From: Bacteroidota bacterium
Lineage (GTDB): Bacteria > Bacteroidota > Bacteroidia > UKL13-3
DNA: 42,476 bases
Direction of reading: 5' to 3'
NCBI GenBank assembly: GCA_947462865.1
Contig: CANHRW010000001.1
Coordinates: forward strand, 1 to 42,476
Both the position numbers and the translations under genes were made by a program. Under the pieces are notes generated by a model, which saw nothing but the letters and a program-made list of their open reading frames with translations, searched no databases and was not told the DNA's origin. Every line of letters begins with the position of its first letter. Position 1 is the stretch's first letter. Below are positions 8,666-17,618 of the stretch, in pieces.

Positions 8666-9226
8666 ATGCGCTTCAACTATCTTTTATGCATGCTGTTTAC
8701 AGGATTTGCCACAATTGCAATGGCACAAAAGCAAATTAGTGCTATACCCTTATACAATTTAAATAACCAGACCCAATACATTCAAGGTGCAGACGAGTTC
8801 AAAGCTACGGTATTGTGGTTTTATTCACCCGATTGTCCGCTATGTCAGCAATACACCCTTGTATTCAAACAGCTTCAGAAAAAATTTGGTAAAGCGGTGC
8901 AATGGTATGCCATATCAACGGATAAAACAGGTTCAAAAGCTGTAAAAAACTTTATAAAAACATACCAATTGAACATGACTTACCTCACGGATAAACACCT
9001 CCAATTGGTTCAATTATTAAAAGCACGAATTACCCCCGAAGTCTTTGTCTTGAATAGCAATTATAAGCTTATTTACAGTGGTAGAATAGACAACTGGGCC
9101 TATGCCCCTGGAAAAACCAGACCCCTTACGAGCATTCATGATTTGGAGATGCAATTGAAAAAATTGATACTAAATCAAAACATTCCATACACCTCTAAAA
9201 CCGCCATTGGATGTTTCATAGAATAA
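8666..9226 (+). CDS. Secreted thioredoxin-like (redoxin domain) protein
   Basis: From the ATG at 8666 the protein has 186 residues; an upstream in-frame TTG at 8639 would disturb the signal peptide. Residues 1-20 form a signal peptide ending in ATIAMA-Q. A thioredoxin/AhpC-TSA fold follows. The redox motif CPLC (Cys57, Cys60) sits in WFYSPDCPLCQQY, and the ITPEVFVL segment supplies the cis-Pro region. The protein therefore probably acts outside the cytoplasm as a thiol oxidoreductase. The last 16 bases overlap the start of the haem/copper lipoprotein gene, so the two are translationally coupled and probably work together. The spacing to the small membrane gene upstream is one base. Confidence 0.85.
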   Translation: MRFNYLLCMLFTGFATIAMAQKQISAIPLYNLNNQTQYIQGADEFKATVLWFYSPDCPLCQQYTLVFKQLQKKFGKAVQWYAISTDKTGSKAVKNFIKTYQLNMTYLTDKHLQLVQLLKARITPEVFVLNSNYKLIYSGRIDNWAYAPGKTRPLTSIHDLEMQLKKLILNQNIPYTSKTAIGCFIE

Positions 9227-10542
9227 ACATATTGCTGATTTGTTGTTTGCTCATATCGGCATGTCAATTAGATACAACGCCCAATTTCTCTGATGACATT
9301 GCTCCTATTGTTCAGCAGAAATGTATCAAGTGTCACCAACAAAATGGTGGAGGTCCTTTTCCTTTAACCAATTACCAAGAAATTGCTTCTAAAGGTCAAT
9401 TGATTGCCTATGTGGTTGAACAAAAAATAATGCCACCTTGGCCTGCTGATCCAGAATATGCCCATTTTACAGGAGAATTGGCGTTATCTGATAAAGAAAT
9501 TGATCAAATTCAAAAATGGGTTACAAGCGGAATGGCCCCTGGAGACAGTAGCCAGCAATTGGAATTACCCCAAAACCAACAAAATAACAACTCCAATTTT
9601 ATCGTTGTAAAACTGCCACAACCATTTTTAATTAAAGGCGATAACAAAGACCACTTTTTTGTAGCCAAATACCCCATTCAAGTACCAGCAAATACATACA
9701 TAGAGGCAATAGAGTTTGTACCACATCAATTAAAATTGGTACACCATATGAACGCACACTTAATTAATTATTCTGAAACACAAGCTATAAACACAACTAC
9801 CGCTCCGTATTGGGTCGACCAAAACCAAGAAGAAAGCCAACGCGTACACAAAGATTTAAAACTGTGCTATGCAAACGGAACATACCCTGAAATGACCCCC
9901 TCTGTCTGCAATTATTTACCAGGTGCGCAATTTTCCAAATACCCTGATGGTATCGGGGGATTTCCCCTTGCTAAAAATGCGGTTTTATACATCAATGACA
10001 TTCATTTTGGACCAAGCCCAATACCTGTTATTGATTCATCTTACTTCAAAATCTACTTAACAAACAAAGCACCTATTAGACCCGTAAGAGAGTTTCAGAT
10101 TGGCACGCTCGGATTAAGCCCAGTAAAGCCCGATTTGAGTATTCCAGCTAATCAGATCAAAACCTTTAAAATTGAATTTACAGTACCCGAAGATATTTCT
10201 ATCTTGAACATTGTTCCACATATGCACTTGATTGGTAAAAAATTCAAATCATATGCCATTAAACCAAGTGGAGATACCGTTCGTTTGATTGCAATCAACC
10301 AATGGGATTTTAGGTGGCAATATTTTTATAGACCTCCTCATTTATTAAAATTGCCTAGAGGTAGCCAAATTTATGTAGAAGCGGTTTATGACAACACTTC
10401 TCAAAACCCAAATAACCCGTTCTCTCCACCTCAATTGATTCGGGATAGAAACGGAAGTATGAGAACTACTGATGAGATGCTCCAACTCATACTCACCTAT
10501 GTTCCATACAAAAAAGGAGATGAAGACTTACCCAATGAGTAA
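9211..10542 (+). CDS. Lipoprotein with c-type haem motif and PHM-like copper monooxygenase domain
   Basis: The protein has 443 residues. A lipobox LISAC gives the lipidated Cys18, so it should be anchored in a membrane outside the cytoplasm. A cytochrome-like domain follows, with the haem motif CIKCH (Cys38, Cys41, His42) and then KIMPPWPADP. The remainder resembles the peptidylglycine/dopamine copper type II monooxygenase family. It has the adjacent pair His178-His179, His265 in DIHFG, His337 and His339 in HMHLIG, and Met423 in TTDEML. These positions parallel the copper ligands of PHM (HH, H, HxH, M), with similar spacing. The substrate is unknown, and a solely structural or electron-transfer role is possible. 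The stop codon lies inside an inverted repeat. Confidence 0.78.
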   Translation: MFHRINILLICCLLISACQLDTTPNFSDDIAPIVQQKCIKCHQQNGGGPFPLTNYQEIASKGQLIAYVVEQKIMPPWPADPEYAHFTGELALSDKEIDQIQKWVTSGMAPGDSSQQLELPQNQQNNNSNFIVVKLPQPFLIKGDNKDHFFVAKYPIQVPANTYIEAIEFVPHQLKLVHHMNAHLINYSETQAINTTTAPYWVDQNQEESQRVHKDLKLCYANGTYPEMTPSVCNYLPGAQFSKYPDGIGGFPLAKNAVLYINDIHFGPSPIPVIDSSYFKIYLTNKAPIRPVREFQIGTLGLSPVKPDLSIPANQIKTFKIEFTVPEDISILNIVPHMHLIGKKFKSYAIKPSGDTVRLIAINQWDFRWQYFYRPPHLLKLPRGSQIYVEAVYDNTSQNPNNPFSPPQLIRDRNGSMRTTDEMLQLILTYVPYKKGDEDLPNE

Positions 10543-10551
10543 GTCTTCATC
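10519..10551. terminator. Bidirectional terminator overlapping the end of a gene
   Basis: GATGAAGACTTAC (10519-10531) is perfectly complementary to GTAAGTCTTCATC (10539-10551) with a 7-base loop. The stem covers the last codons and stop of the plus-strand gene. On the minus strand it is followed by TCCTTTTTT, a good terminator tail for the convergent bacilliredoxin gene; on the plus strand the tail is weaker. Confidence 0.75.
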
Positions 10552-10565
10552 ATTCCGTTATATTT

Positions 10566-10985
10566 TTAGCAAAAAGTATCGAATGCAGCTTGTAAATGAG
10601 CTGAAATCATTTGTGCACTGCGTCCTTCTATCATGTGTCTTTCTACAAAATGTACCAATTCACCATTTTTAAACAACGCAATTGACGGTGAAGATGGAGG
10701 GTATGGCAATGTAAATTCACGTGCTTTGGCTACTGCATCGGATTCTTGTCCTGCAAATACAGTTAACAATTGAGCTGGTTTTTTTACTGACTTTTCAACG
10801 GCTTCAATGACTCCTGGTCTGGCAGTTCCTGCTGCGCAACCACAAACCGAATTGAAAACCAATAATTGAGTACCTTCTTTATTTGAAAAGGCTTGTTCTA
10901 CCTCCGATGGGGTCATCAAAGATTTGAATCCAACATTTTCTAATTGTTGTCTCATAGGAGCAACTAACATTTCTGGATATGCCAT
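10566..10985 (-). CDS. BrxA/BrxB-family bacilliredoxin
   Basis: The 139-residue protein carries the CGC motif (Cys48, Cys50) in FNSVCGCAAGTARPG, the hallmark of the YphP/YqiW (BrxA/BrxB) family. In Bacillus these proteins remove bacillithiol from mixed disulfides. Whether this organism makes bacillithiol is not shown here, although many Bacteroidota carry such proteins. The rest fits a thioredoxin-like fold, with PYPPSSPSIALFKNGELV as the strand region after the active site. The start is the ATG at 10985-10983. The gene converges on the haem/copper lipoprotein gene and is divergent from ahcY. There is no signal peptide, so it is cytosolic. Confidence 0.9.
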   Translation of the reverse strand: MAYPEMLVAPMRQQLENVGFKSLMTPSEVEQAFSNKEGTQLLVFNSVCGCAAGTARPGVIEAVEKSVKKPAQLLTVFAGQESDAVAKAREFTLPYPPSSPSIALFKNGELVHFVERHMIEGRSAQMISAHLQAAFDTFC

Positions 10986-11154
10986 AGTGTGTCTGGTTTA
11001 AATTTGTTTGCTAAAGAACAAGCATTGAGCCAAAAAACAAAGCATGAAAGAATGTCAGCATAAATTTTACAATTAAAACCTCATTTGAACCCAATTTTAT
11101 TTTTAAAATCAGACTATTACACCTAATTTTGAAGCCAATTTAATTTAAAGAGAA

Positions 11155-12468
11155 ATGTCAGAAGCAAAATCACAACTTCCTTACAAAGTAAAAGATATCT
11201 CGCTTGCCGAGTGGGGCCGTAAAGAAATCAAATTAGCAGAAGCAGAAATGCCAGGCTTAATGTCAATTCGTAAAGAATATGGACCAAAACAACCCTTAAA
11301 AGGAGCAAGAATCGCAGGTTGTTTACACATGACCATTCAAACTGCAGTTTTGATTGAAACATTGAAACACCTGGGTGCTGAGGTAACTTGGAGTTCTTGT
11401 AATATATTTTCTACTCAAGACCATGCTGCTGCTGCTATTGCTGCTGCTGGTATTCCAGTTTATGCTTGGAAAGGTCAAAATGAAGAAGAATTTGATTGGT
11501 GCATTGAACAAACTTTGTTTGCCTTTGAAGGCGGACAAGGATTAAACATGATTTTAGATGATGGTGGAGATTTAACCAACATGGTTTTAGACAGATACCC
11601 TGAATTGGTAAGCAATATCAAAGGTTTGTCTGAAGAAACGACTACTGGTGTTCACCGCTTGTACGAGCGCATGAGAAAAGGCACTTTGCCAATTCCTGCT
11701 ATTAATGTAAACGACTCTGTAACCAAATCAAAATTTGATAACAAATACGGCTGTAAAGAATCTTTAGTGGATGCCATTCGTCGTGCAACAGATATTATGC
11801 TTGCAGGTAAAGTAGCAGTGGTAGCAGGTTACGGAGATGTAGGTAAAGGATCAGCAGAATCTTTGAGAGGTGCAGGAGCAAGAGTTTTGGTAACTGAAAT
11901 TGATCCAATTTGTGCACTACAAGCTGCTATGGATGGATATGAAGTTGTAACCATGGAAGAAGCCTGTTCACGTGCCAATATTTTTGTTACGGCAACCGGT
12001 AATGTGAAAATTATCACAGACCGTCATTTTAATGCCATGCGCGATAAATCTATCGTTTGTAACATTGGTCACTTTGACAATGAAATTGATATGGCTTGGT
12101 TAAACGCAAATCATGGCAGCAGCAAATACACCATCAAACCTCAAGTAGATGTATTCAATGTAAATGGCAATGAAATCATTATTTTAGCAGAAGGACGTTT
12201 GGTGAATTTAGGTTGTGCTATGGGTCATCCTAGTTTTGTAATGAGTAATTCTTTCTCTAACCAAACATTGGCTCAAATAGAATTGTGGACCAATAGCAAT
12301 AGCTACGAAAACAAAGTGTATGTATTGCCTAAACATTTAGATGAAAAGGTTGCTGCTTTACACTTAGACCACATTGGTGCAAAATTAACCAAATTGGATC
12401 CTGAACAAGCCGAGTACATTGGTGTGAAAACAGAAGGTCCATTCAAATCAGAATTGTACAGATACTAA
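11155..12468 (+). CDS. ahcY: Adenosylhomocysteinase
   Basis: The 437-residue protein hydrolyses S-adenosylhomocysteine to adenosine and homocysteine, relieving product inhibition of SAM-dependent methyltransferases. The NAD-binding Rossmann motif [17 protein letters not shown] is clear. The [14 protein letters not shown] block, VTATGN and a C-terminal EQAEYIGV...[10 protein letters not shown] are typical of the family. The run of GCT codons near 11424 encodes the Ala-rich helix and is not an expanded repeat. The ATG at 11155 follows AAAGAGAA. TAATTTTG at 11124-11131 is a possible -7 promoter element. The gene ends at a clear terminator and is apparently monocistronic. Confidence 0.97.
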   Translation: MSEAKSQLPYKVKDISLAEWGRKEIKLAEAEMPGLMSIRKEYGPKQPLKGARIAGCLHMTIQTAVLIETLKHLGAEVTWSSCNIFSTQDHAAAAIAAAGIPVYAWKGQNEEEFDWCIEQTLFAFEGGQGLNMILDDGGDLTNMVLDRYPELVSNIKGLSEETTTGVHRLYERMRKGTLPIPAINVNDSVTKSKFDNKYGCKESLVDAIRRATDIMLAGKVAVVAGYGDVGKGSAESLRGAGARVLVTEIDPICALQAAMDGYEVVTMEEACSRANIFVTATGNVKIITDRHFNAMRDKSIVCNIGHFDNEIDMAWLNANHGSSKYTIKPQVDVFNVNGNEIIILAEGRLVNLGCAMGHPSFVMSNSFSNQTLAQIELWTNSNSYENKVYVLPKHLDEKVAALHLDHIGAKLTKLDPEQAEYIGVKTEGPFKSELYRY

Positions 12469-12485
12469 TTTAAAAACCCCGAAAA

Positions 12486-12512
12486 AGCCACCCTTACCGG
12501 GTGGCTTTTTTT
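12486..12512 (+). terminator. Rho-independent terminator after ahcY
   Basis: AGCCACCC (12486-12493) pairs perfectly with GGGTGGCT (12499-12506) around TTACC, followed by a T run. It separates ahcY from pdxJ. Confidence 0.9.
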
Positions 12513-12541
12513 ATGTACAAAGCTTTCTCAACTAATTATTT

Positions 12542-13267
12542 ATGAGTGCCATGACTAAACTGAGTGTCAATATCAATAAAATTGCCTTAATCAGAAATTC
12601 AAGAATTGGAAACAATCCGAATGTCCTTGAAATGGCTTTACTGGCAGAAAAATTTGGAGCGAATGGGATCACCGTTCATCCAAGACCTGATGAAAGACAT
12701 ATCCGTTATGCTGATATTCCATTGTTAAAATATTCGGTTCAAACAGAATTCAATATTGAGGGCAACCCAATGGAAGCAAAATTTATTGAATTGGTATTGG
12801 CTAACCCACCACATCAAGTAACGCTAGTTCCTGACCATCAAAACCAATTAACCAGCGACCATGGCTGGGACACTATTCAACACCAGCATTTTCTGGCAGA
12901 AACCATTCAATTGTTTCAGTCAAAAGGCATTCGTACTTCAGTTTTTGTGGACCCCGAAATCAAACACATTGAAGGTGCAAAAAAAGCAGGTGCCGATAGA
13001 ATTGAACTCTATACAGAAGCCTATGCGAGTGGATTCAACACCCATAGAGCAAATGCAATAGCACCTTATTTGAAAGCGGCACAATTTGCTACCGAAATAG
13101 GGCTAGGTATCAATGCAGGTCACGACTTAAATTTAGAAAACCTGAGTTATCTAAAAGCAGGTATTCCTCAATTGATGGAGGTGTCAATAGGACATGCGCT
13201 AGTATGCGATGCACTCCTGTTCGGATGGGAAAATGCCATCCAACAATACAAAAGAGCTTTGTTATAA
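12542..13267 (+). CDS. pdxJ: Pyridoxine 5'-phosphate synthase PdxJ
   Basis: The 241-residue protein condenses 3-amino-1-hydroxyacetone 1-phosphate with 1-deoxyxylulose 5-phosphate to give pyridoxine 5'-phosphate. Diagnostic segments are LSVNINKIALIRNSR at the start, GANGITVHPRPDERHI, VTLVPDHQNQLTSDHGWD, the RIELYTEAYA strand and GLGINAGHDLNLENL near the C-terminus. The length fits the family. A second ATG at 12551 is an equally possible start and loses only three residues. The stop codon TAA directly abuts the purA stop on the other strand, leaving no intergenic base. It acts after PdxA, encoded at 2550. Confidence 0.96.
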   Translation: MSAMTKLSVNINKIALIRNSRIGNNPNVLEMALLAEKFGANGITVHPRPDERHIRYADIPLLKYSVQTEFNIEGNPMEAKFIELVLANPPHQVTLVPDHQNQLTSDHGWDTIQHQHFLAETIQLFQSKGIRTSVFVDPEIKHIEGAKKAGADRIELYTEAYASGFNTHRANAIAPYLKAAQFATEIGLGINAGHDLNLENLSYLKAGIPQLMEVSIGHALVCDALLFGWENAIQQYKRALL

Positions 13268-14530
13268 TTATTTCAAAATGGTTTCTTCTCTGTCTGGACC
13301 TACAGAGATTACATTCACAGGAACACCAATTTGAGATTCAACATAATTCATGTAGGTTTTAAACGTTTCAGGCAATTCAGTATACGTTCTCATCTTACTC
13401 AAATCTCCTTGCCAACCTTCAAATTTGCTGTAGACAGGGTCTATGGTATAATCTTGAATTCCAAAAGGGATTTGCTGTATGCTAGTACCATTTAACTGAT
13501 AGGCATCACAAACCAACACCTCTTCGAATCCACTCAATACATCTGATTTGGTACAAATTAAATCGGTTACCCCATTTAACATGATTGCATACTTTAAACT
13601 TGGTAAATCTAACCAGCCTGTTCTTCTTGGCCTACCTGTAGTTACGCCAAATTCATGCCCAAGTTTTCTTAATTTTTCGCCGGTTTCATTTTCTTGTTCT
13701 GTAGGAAAAGGACCATTTCCAACTCTGGTACAATAGGCTTTAAAAATACCATATACCTTTTGAATATGTTGTGGTGCAATACCTAATCCAACACAAGCAC
13801 CACCTGTGATGGTATTAGATGAAGTTACAAACGGATAGGACCCAAAATCAATGTCTAATAAGGTTCCTTGAGCACCTTCTGCCAATATTTTTTTCCCTTG
13901 GGCAATTAACTCATTGATGTAATATTCACTGTTGATGATTTTAAACGTTTTTAGGAATTCAACCGCCTCAAAAAATGCAGGTTCATGCTCACTTAAATTG
14001 TATTCAAAATTCAAAGAATCGAGTAAAGTACAATGAATAGCTGTTGCATTGGTGTACTTCTCTTTAAAAATTGGGCTTAAAATATCGCCCACTCTTAAAC
14101 CGCTTCTTCCAATTTTATCTTGATATGTAGGGCTGATTCCTCTTAGCGTTGAACCTACTTTGTGTTCCCCTTTTTTAGCTTCGGATGCCGCATCTACCAA
14201 CCTGTGTGTAGGCAAAATTAAATGGGCTTTTTCTGAAATGTATAAGTTTTTGTGAATGTCTACTCCTGTGGTTTGTGCTTTTTCAATTTCTTTTTTTAAT
14301 TGAACTGGATCTACCACCACACCATTGCCTATGATATTGATACAATGTTCATGAAAAATACCTGAAGGAATGGTATTCAAAACATATTTATTGCCTCCAA
14401 ACTCCAATGAATGTCCAGCATTTGGACCACCCTGAAACCTGGCAACAACATCGTATTGCGGTGTCAATACATCTACAATTTTACCTTTTCCTTCGTCTCC
14501 CCACTGAAGCCCCAAAACTACATCTACCAT
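13268..14530 (-). CDS. purA: Adenylosuccinate synthetase PurA
   Basis: The 420-residue enzyme joins IMP and aspartate, using GTP, in the first committed step from IMP to AMP. The N-terminus GLQWGDEGKGKIVD holds the phosphate-binding loop with catalytic Asp12, and NAGH places catalytic His40. GAQGTLLDIDFGSYPFVTSS, CTRVGNGPFPTE and TGRPRRTGWLD are conserved blocks. The start ATG (14530-14528) lies one base after the stop of the Fur-family gene upstream, so the two are co-transcribed. The 3' end abuts pdxJ. Length is close to the usual 425-435 residues. Confidence 0.97.
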   Translation of the reverse strand: MVDVVLGLQWGDEGKGKIVDVLTPQYDVVARFQGGPNAGHSLEFGGNKYVLNTIPSGIFHEHCINIIGNGVVVDPVQLKKEIEKAQTTGVDIHKNLYISEKAHLILPTHRLVDAASEAKKGEHKVGSTLRGISPTYQDKIGRSGLRVGDILSPIFKEKYTNATAIHCTLLDSLNFEYNLSEHEPAFFEAVEFLKTFKIINSEYYINELIAQGKKILAEGAQGTLLDIDFGSYPFVTSSNTITGGACVGLGIAPQHIQKVYGIFKAYCTRVGNGPFPTEQENETGEKLRKLGHEFGVTTGRPRRTGWLDLPSLKYAIMLNGVTDLICTKSDVLSGFEEVLVCDAYQLNGTSIQQIPFGIQDYTIDPVYSKFEGWQGDLSKMRTYTELPETFKTYMNYVESQIGVPVNVISVGPDREETILK

Positions 14531-14531
14531 A

Positions 14532-15026
14532 TTATTTTATATTTTTATGGCAAGCTATACACTCGCCTTCGCTGTTTAACTGTGGATTTCCAAATAAATA
14601 CAATGAATGGTTGGTGATTTCAAAATTCATCAACTCTCCAATAGTATCTTTTATTTGTTGAATTCTTGGATCACAAAATTCTCTGACCTCGTTGCAGGCA
14701 TTACATATTAAATGGTCGTGCTGCCTAAAACCATAGGCTTTTTCATACCTAGATATATTTCGTCCAAATTGATGTTTGATTACTAGGCCACAATCCAATA
14801 ACAAATCGAGGGTATTGTAAACGGTAGCTCTGCTTACCCTGTAATTCCTATTTTTCATGTGTTCAAACAAAGTCTCAACATCAAAATGTTCTTTGTTAGA
14901 ATAAATTTCATCGAGAATGGCAAACCTTTCTGGGGTTTTACGTTGCTGATGAAGCTCAAGAAATTCTACAAATTTTTGTCGTACTTCCTCTTTAATGGCA
15001 TCTGATGGACCGGGCAATGTTTGCAT
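14532..15026 (-). CDS. Fur-family transcriptional regulator
   Basis: From the ATG at 15026 the protein has 164 residues. A GTG at 15044 would add six, but it overlaps a possible -7 element (TATCTTCG on the minus strand), so I prefer the ATG. The N-terminal winged-helix domain contains RKTPERFAILDEIY and YRVSRATVYNTLDLL, the recognition-helix motif of Fur proteins. HDHLICNAC supplies metal ligands, and a second CxxC (CIAC) near the C-terminus completes the structural zinc site. Whether it senses iron, zinc, manganese or peroxide cannot be told. It sits between rel and purA, with a one-base gap to purA. Confidence 0.88.
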   Translation of the reverse strand: MQTLPGPSDAIKEEVRQKFVEFLELHQQRKTPERFAILDEIYSNKEHFDVETLFEHMKNRNYRVSRATVYNTLDLLLDCGLVIKHQFGRNISRYEKAYGFRQHDHLICNACNEVREFCDPRIQQIKDTIGELMNFEITNHSLYLFGNPQLNSEGECIACHKNIK

Positions 15027-15117
15027 GAATTGTTTGAAAGGCACGAAGATAAGCCATGCAGGATGAATGAAAAAATGAAAATCAAATTTTAATCAAACCC
15101 CTGATTCTGAAGTTAAT

Positions 15118-17328
15118 TTAGTTTAAATCGACCCTACTTACACTGATCAATGGGCTTGCAGCTTTAATGGCGGTCATGATATTTTCTAATTGCTGGGTAT
15201 CGTGTACTTCCAAAAATACAGAACCTTCAAACATACCCTCATTAGAGCTGATAGAAATAGAGCGCATGTTTATTTTTAACTGCTTTGAAATGATGTCTGT
15301 AATGATACTCACAATTCCTACACTATCTATACCTGAAACTTTGATTGAAGTTAAGAAAGCTTTGCCTTTGTTGAAAGAATCATCGGCCCATTTGGCCTTA
15401 ATAATTCGATACCCGTAATTGCTCATTAAGCTCAAGGCATTTGAACAATTCGTTCTGTGAATTTTAACACCCTCCCCTACTGTTACAAAACCAAAAATTT
15501 CATCACCAGGAATGGGGTTACAACAAACTGAAAAAGCATAGGGCAAATCTTGTTCATTTTCACCTAACAACACCGCATCATTAGCGAGAGTTTTGCCATT
15601 TTTAGGCTTTGATTGAACCGACACTTCAGTAGATTTTGCTGCTTCCATCAATAAAATTTCGGCAATGTCTATTTTGGTGCGGTCAATTTTATCAGTAGCA
15701 ATTAAATAATACAAATCTGTAACTGCTTTTAATTTAAAGTGCTTGGTTAGGGCTTGTAAGGCCTCAGAAGTAAATGGCAATTTGGCATTTTTAAATTTCC
15801 GCTCAAGCATTTCTTTACCCATAGAGGCCGAACTCAATCTCAATTGCTTGAAATAATCGCGCACTTTTGCCTTTGCTTTGGCTGTAACCAAAAACTGCAT
15901 CCAATCTTCGTTTGGATTTTGTTTGGCACTCGTTAAAATTTCTACTTGATCACCATTGCTCAATTTGTGGTTAATTGGAACCAATTTGTTATTGAGTTTG
16001 GCTCCAATACACCTTAAACCCAAATCACTGTGAATTTCAAATGCAAAATCAAGTATACTAGCATCTGAAGGTAATTTTTTCAAATCACCTTTTGGCGTAA
16101 AAACAAAAATTTCATCTGTATAAAGTGCCAGTTTAAAATCGTCTAAAAACTCCAAGGCGTTGGCATCTGGATTTTCTAAAATTTCGCGAACTTTCAACAA
16201 CCAATTTTCCAAGCCATTGTCGGCAGCCTGGGCATTGTCTTTGTATTTCCAATGAGCAGCAAAACCTTTTTCGGCTATTTCGTCCATTCTTTTGCTTCTA
16301 ATTTGCACCTCTACCCACCTGCCCTTAGGCCCCATAACAGTTGTATGCAGACTCTCATAACCATTGGCCTTGGGCGTACTTACCCAATCTCTCAGCCTAT
16401 CGGGATTAGGCATGTAATGATCTGTTACTACAGAGTATACTTTCCAACAATCACTTTTTTCCAATTCAAAAGGAGAATCAACAATGATTCGAATGGCAAA
16501 CAAATCGTACACCTCTTCAAAAGGGATGTTTTGCTTGTTCATTTTTGTTAGTATAGAATGAATACTTTTAGGCCTCCCTTTTATTTCATAGCTTAAACCT
16601 GCATGGTCAATATCAGTTACAAGAGGTTCTATAAATTGTTTGATGTACTTATTGCGCTGGCTTTTGGTTTCGTTTAGTTTCTTTTTAACAAAATTGTACC
16701 TATCAGACTCAAGGTATTTAGTAGACAAGTCTTCTAATTCTGTTTTAATGGCATACAAACCTAAACGATGAGCCAATGGCCCATAAACGTACGCGGTTTC
16801 AGATGCTATTTTCAATTGAGATTTACCCGACATAGAATCGAGGGTTCTCATATTATGCAAGCGGTCTGCCAACTTAATAAGAATAACGCGCACATCGTCG
16901 CCCAAAGTAAGTAGCATTTTTTTGAAATTTTCAGCTTGGGCGCTTCTATCAGGCTGGTCAAAAACCCCTGATATTTTGGTGAGTCCGTCTATGATACGCA
17001 TGACTTTCTCGCCAAATTTCAATTTGATCAATTCGAGGGTAATGTCTGTATCTTCTACGGTATCATGTAACAAGGCACTGATAACGGAAGTAACCCCCAA
17101 ACCAATTTCTTCTGTACATATTTGAGCAACCGCCAATGGGTGCAGAATATAAGGCTCACCACTTTTTCTACGCATGTTTTTGTGCGCGTTTAAAGACAGG
17201 TCAAAAGCTTCCCTTATTTTTTTTCGATCTTGTGAGGTAAGTGTTCGCTTAATGCTTCTGAGTAAGGCCCTGTATTGCTTAACAATTAATTTATTTTCTG
17301 CTTCTATATCTATTTGGCTTGGTTCCAT
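15118..17328 (-). CDS. Bifunctional (p)ppGpp synthetase/hydrolase (RelA/SpoT family)
   Basis: The 736-residue protein is a full-length long RSH. The N-terminal hydrolase (about 40-200) keeps the HD-type motifs, with HPLAVAQI, LLHDTVEDTD and DRLHNMRT. The synthetase domain (about 240-370) has YDLFAIRII, with the catalytic Asp, GYESLHTTVMGP, and EVQIRS, with the catalytic Glu. Both activities are therefore predicted. A TGS domain follows (about 410-470, FVFTPKGDLKKLPSDAS), and an ACT domain ends the protein (about 660-736). It makes and degrades the starvation alarmone in the cytosol. On the minus strand, TAGCTTTG at 17359-17352 upstream is a possible -7 element with no clear -33. Confidence 0.95.
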   Translation of the reverse strand: MEPSQIDIEAENKLIVKQYRALLRSIKRTLTSQDRKKIREAFDLSLNAHKNMRRKSGEPYILHPLAVAQICTEEIGLGVTSVISALLHDTVEDTDITLELIKLKFGEKVMRIIDGLTKISGVFDQPDRSAQAENFKKMLLTLGDDVRVILIKLADRLHNMRTLDSMSGKSQLKIASETAYVYGPLAHRLGLYAIKTELEDLSTKYLESDRYNFVKKKLNETKSQRNKYIKQFIEPLVTDIDHAGLSYEIKGRPKSIHSILTKMNKQNIPFEEVYDLFAIRIIVDSPFELEKSDCWKVYSVVTDHYMPNPDRLRDWVSTPKANGYESLHTTVMGPKGRWVEVQIRSKRMDEIAEKGFAAHWKYKDNAQAADNGLENWLLKVREILENPDANALEFLDDFKLALYTDEIFVFTPKGDLKKLPSDASILDFAFEIHSDLGLRCIGAKLNNKLVPINHKLSNGDQVEILTSAKQNPNEDWMQFLVTAKAKAKVRDYFKQLRLSSASMGKEMLERKFKNAKLPFTSEALQALTKHFKLKAVTDLYYLIATDKIDRTKIDIAEILLMEAAKSTEVSVQSKPKNGKTLANDAVLLGENEQDLPYAFSVCCNPIPGDEIFGFVTVGEGVKIHRTNCSNALSLMSNYGYRIIKAKWADDSFNKGKAFLTSIKVSGIDSVGIVSIITDIISKQLKINMRSISISSNEGMFEGSVFLEVHDTQQLENIMTAIKAASPLISVSRVDLN

Positions 17329-17449
17329 GCATTTGCAATTTTAATGCTTTACAAAGCTATTAAAAGCAGGGATGATGCCGAGAAATGGTTTCATTTTTTT
17401 TTATTTTGTTGTGCTAAAAAATAAGTTCTTTGGGATTTATGCATAAGAA

Positions 17450-17480
17450 TTTGGAATTCGTTCAAATAAGCATACATTTG
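17450..17480 (+). promoter_or_regulatory. Consensus Bacteroidota promoter for tRNA-Leu and tig
   Basis: TTTG (17450-17453) and TACATTTG (17473-17480) are separated by exactly 19 bases, an ideal -33/-7 arrangement. Transcription would begin about 30 bases before the tRNA. No second promoter is visible between the tRNA and tig. Confidence 0.8.
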
Positions 17481-17518
17481 CAGTCCGATTTACGGAATAA
17501 AATAGTTCTTTAACAACT

Positions 17519-17600
17519 GCGGATGTGGCGTAATTGGTAGCCGTGCCAGACTTAGGATCTGGTGCCGAAAGGCGTGGGGGTTCGAGTCCCTCCATCCGCA
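17519..17600 (+). tRNA. tRNA-Leu (anticodon TAG)
   Basis: The acceptor stem GCGGATG (17519-17525) pairs with CATCCGC (17593-17599), with discriminator A at 17600. The anticodon arm CCAGA-CTTAGGA-TCTGG gives anticodon TAG, which reads CUA/CUG leucine codons. A long variable arm (TGCCGAAAGGCG) marks it as class II. The T arm is GGGGG-TTCGAGT-CCCTC. CCA is not encoded. The mature 3' end is only 18 bases from the trigger factor start codon. Confidence 0.97.
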
Positions 17601-17618
17601 CGATTTTTTTTAATCAGC

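Noticed and set aside
10986..11154. Possible SAH or SAM riboswitch in the ahcY leader
   Set aside because: The gap is AT-rich, with a candidate promoter about 30 bases before the ATG; no conserved riboswitch core or GC-rich helices are visible.
11424..11450. GCT-rich triplet run that looks like a microsatellite
   Set aside because: It encodes the Ala-rich [14 protein letters not shown] block conserved in adenosylhomocysteinases.
17562..17618. N-terminal extension of the trigger factor frame into the tRNA
   Set aside because: These 19 codons read through the 3' half of tRNA-Leu; the family start MNLTFDKK is at the ATG 17619.
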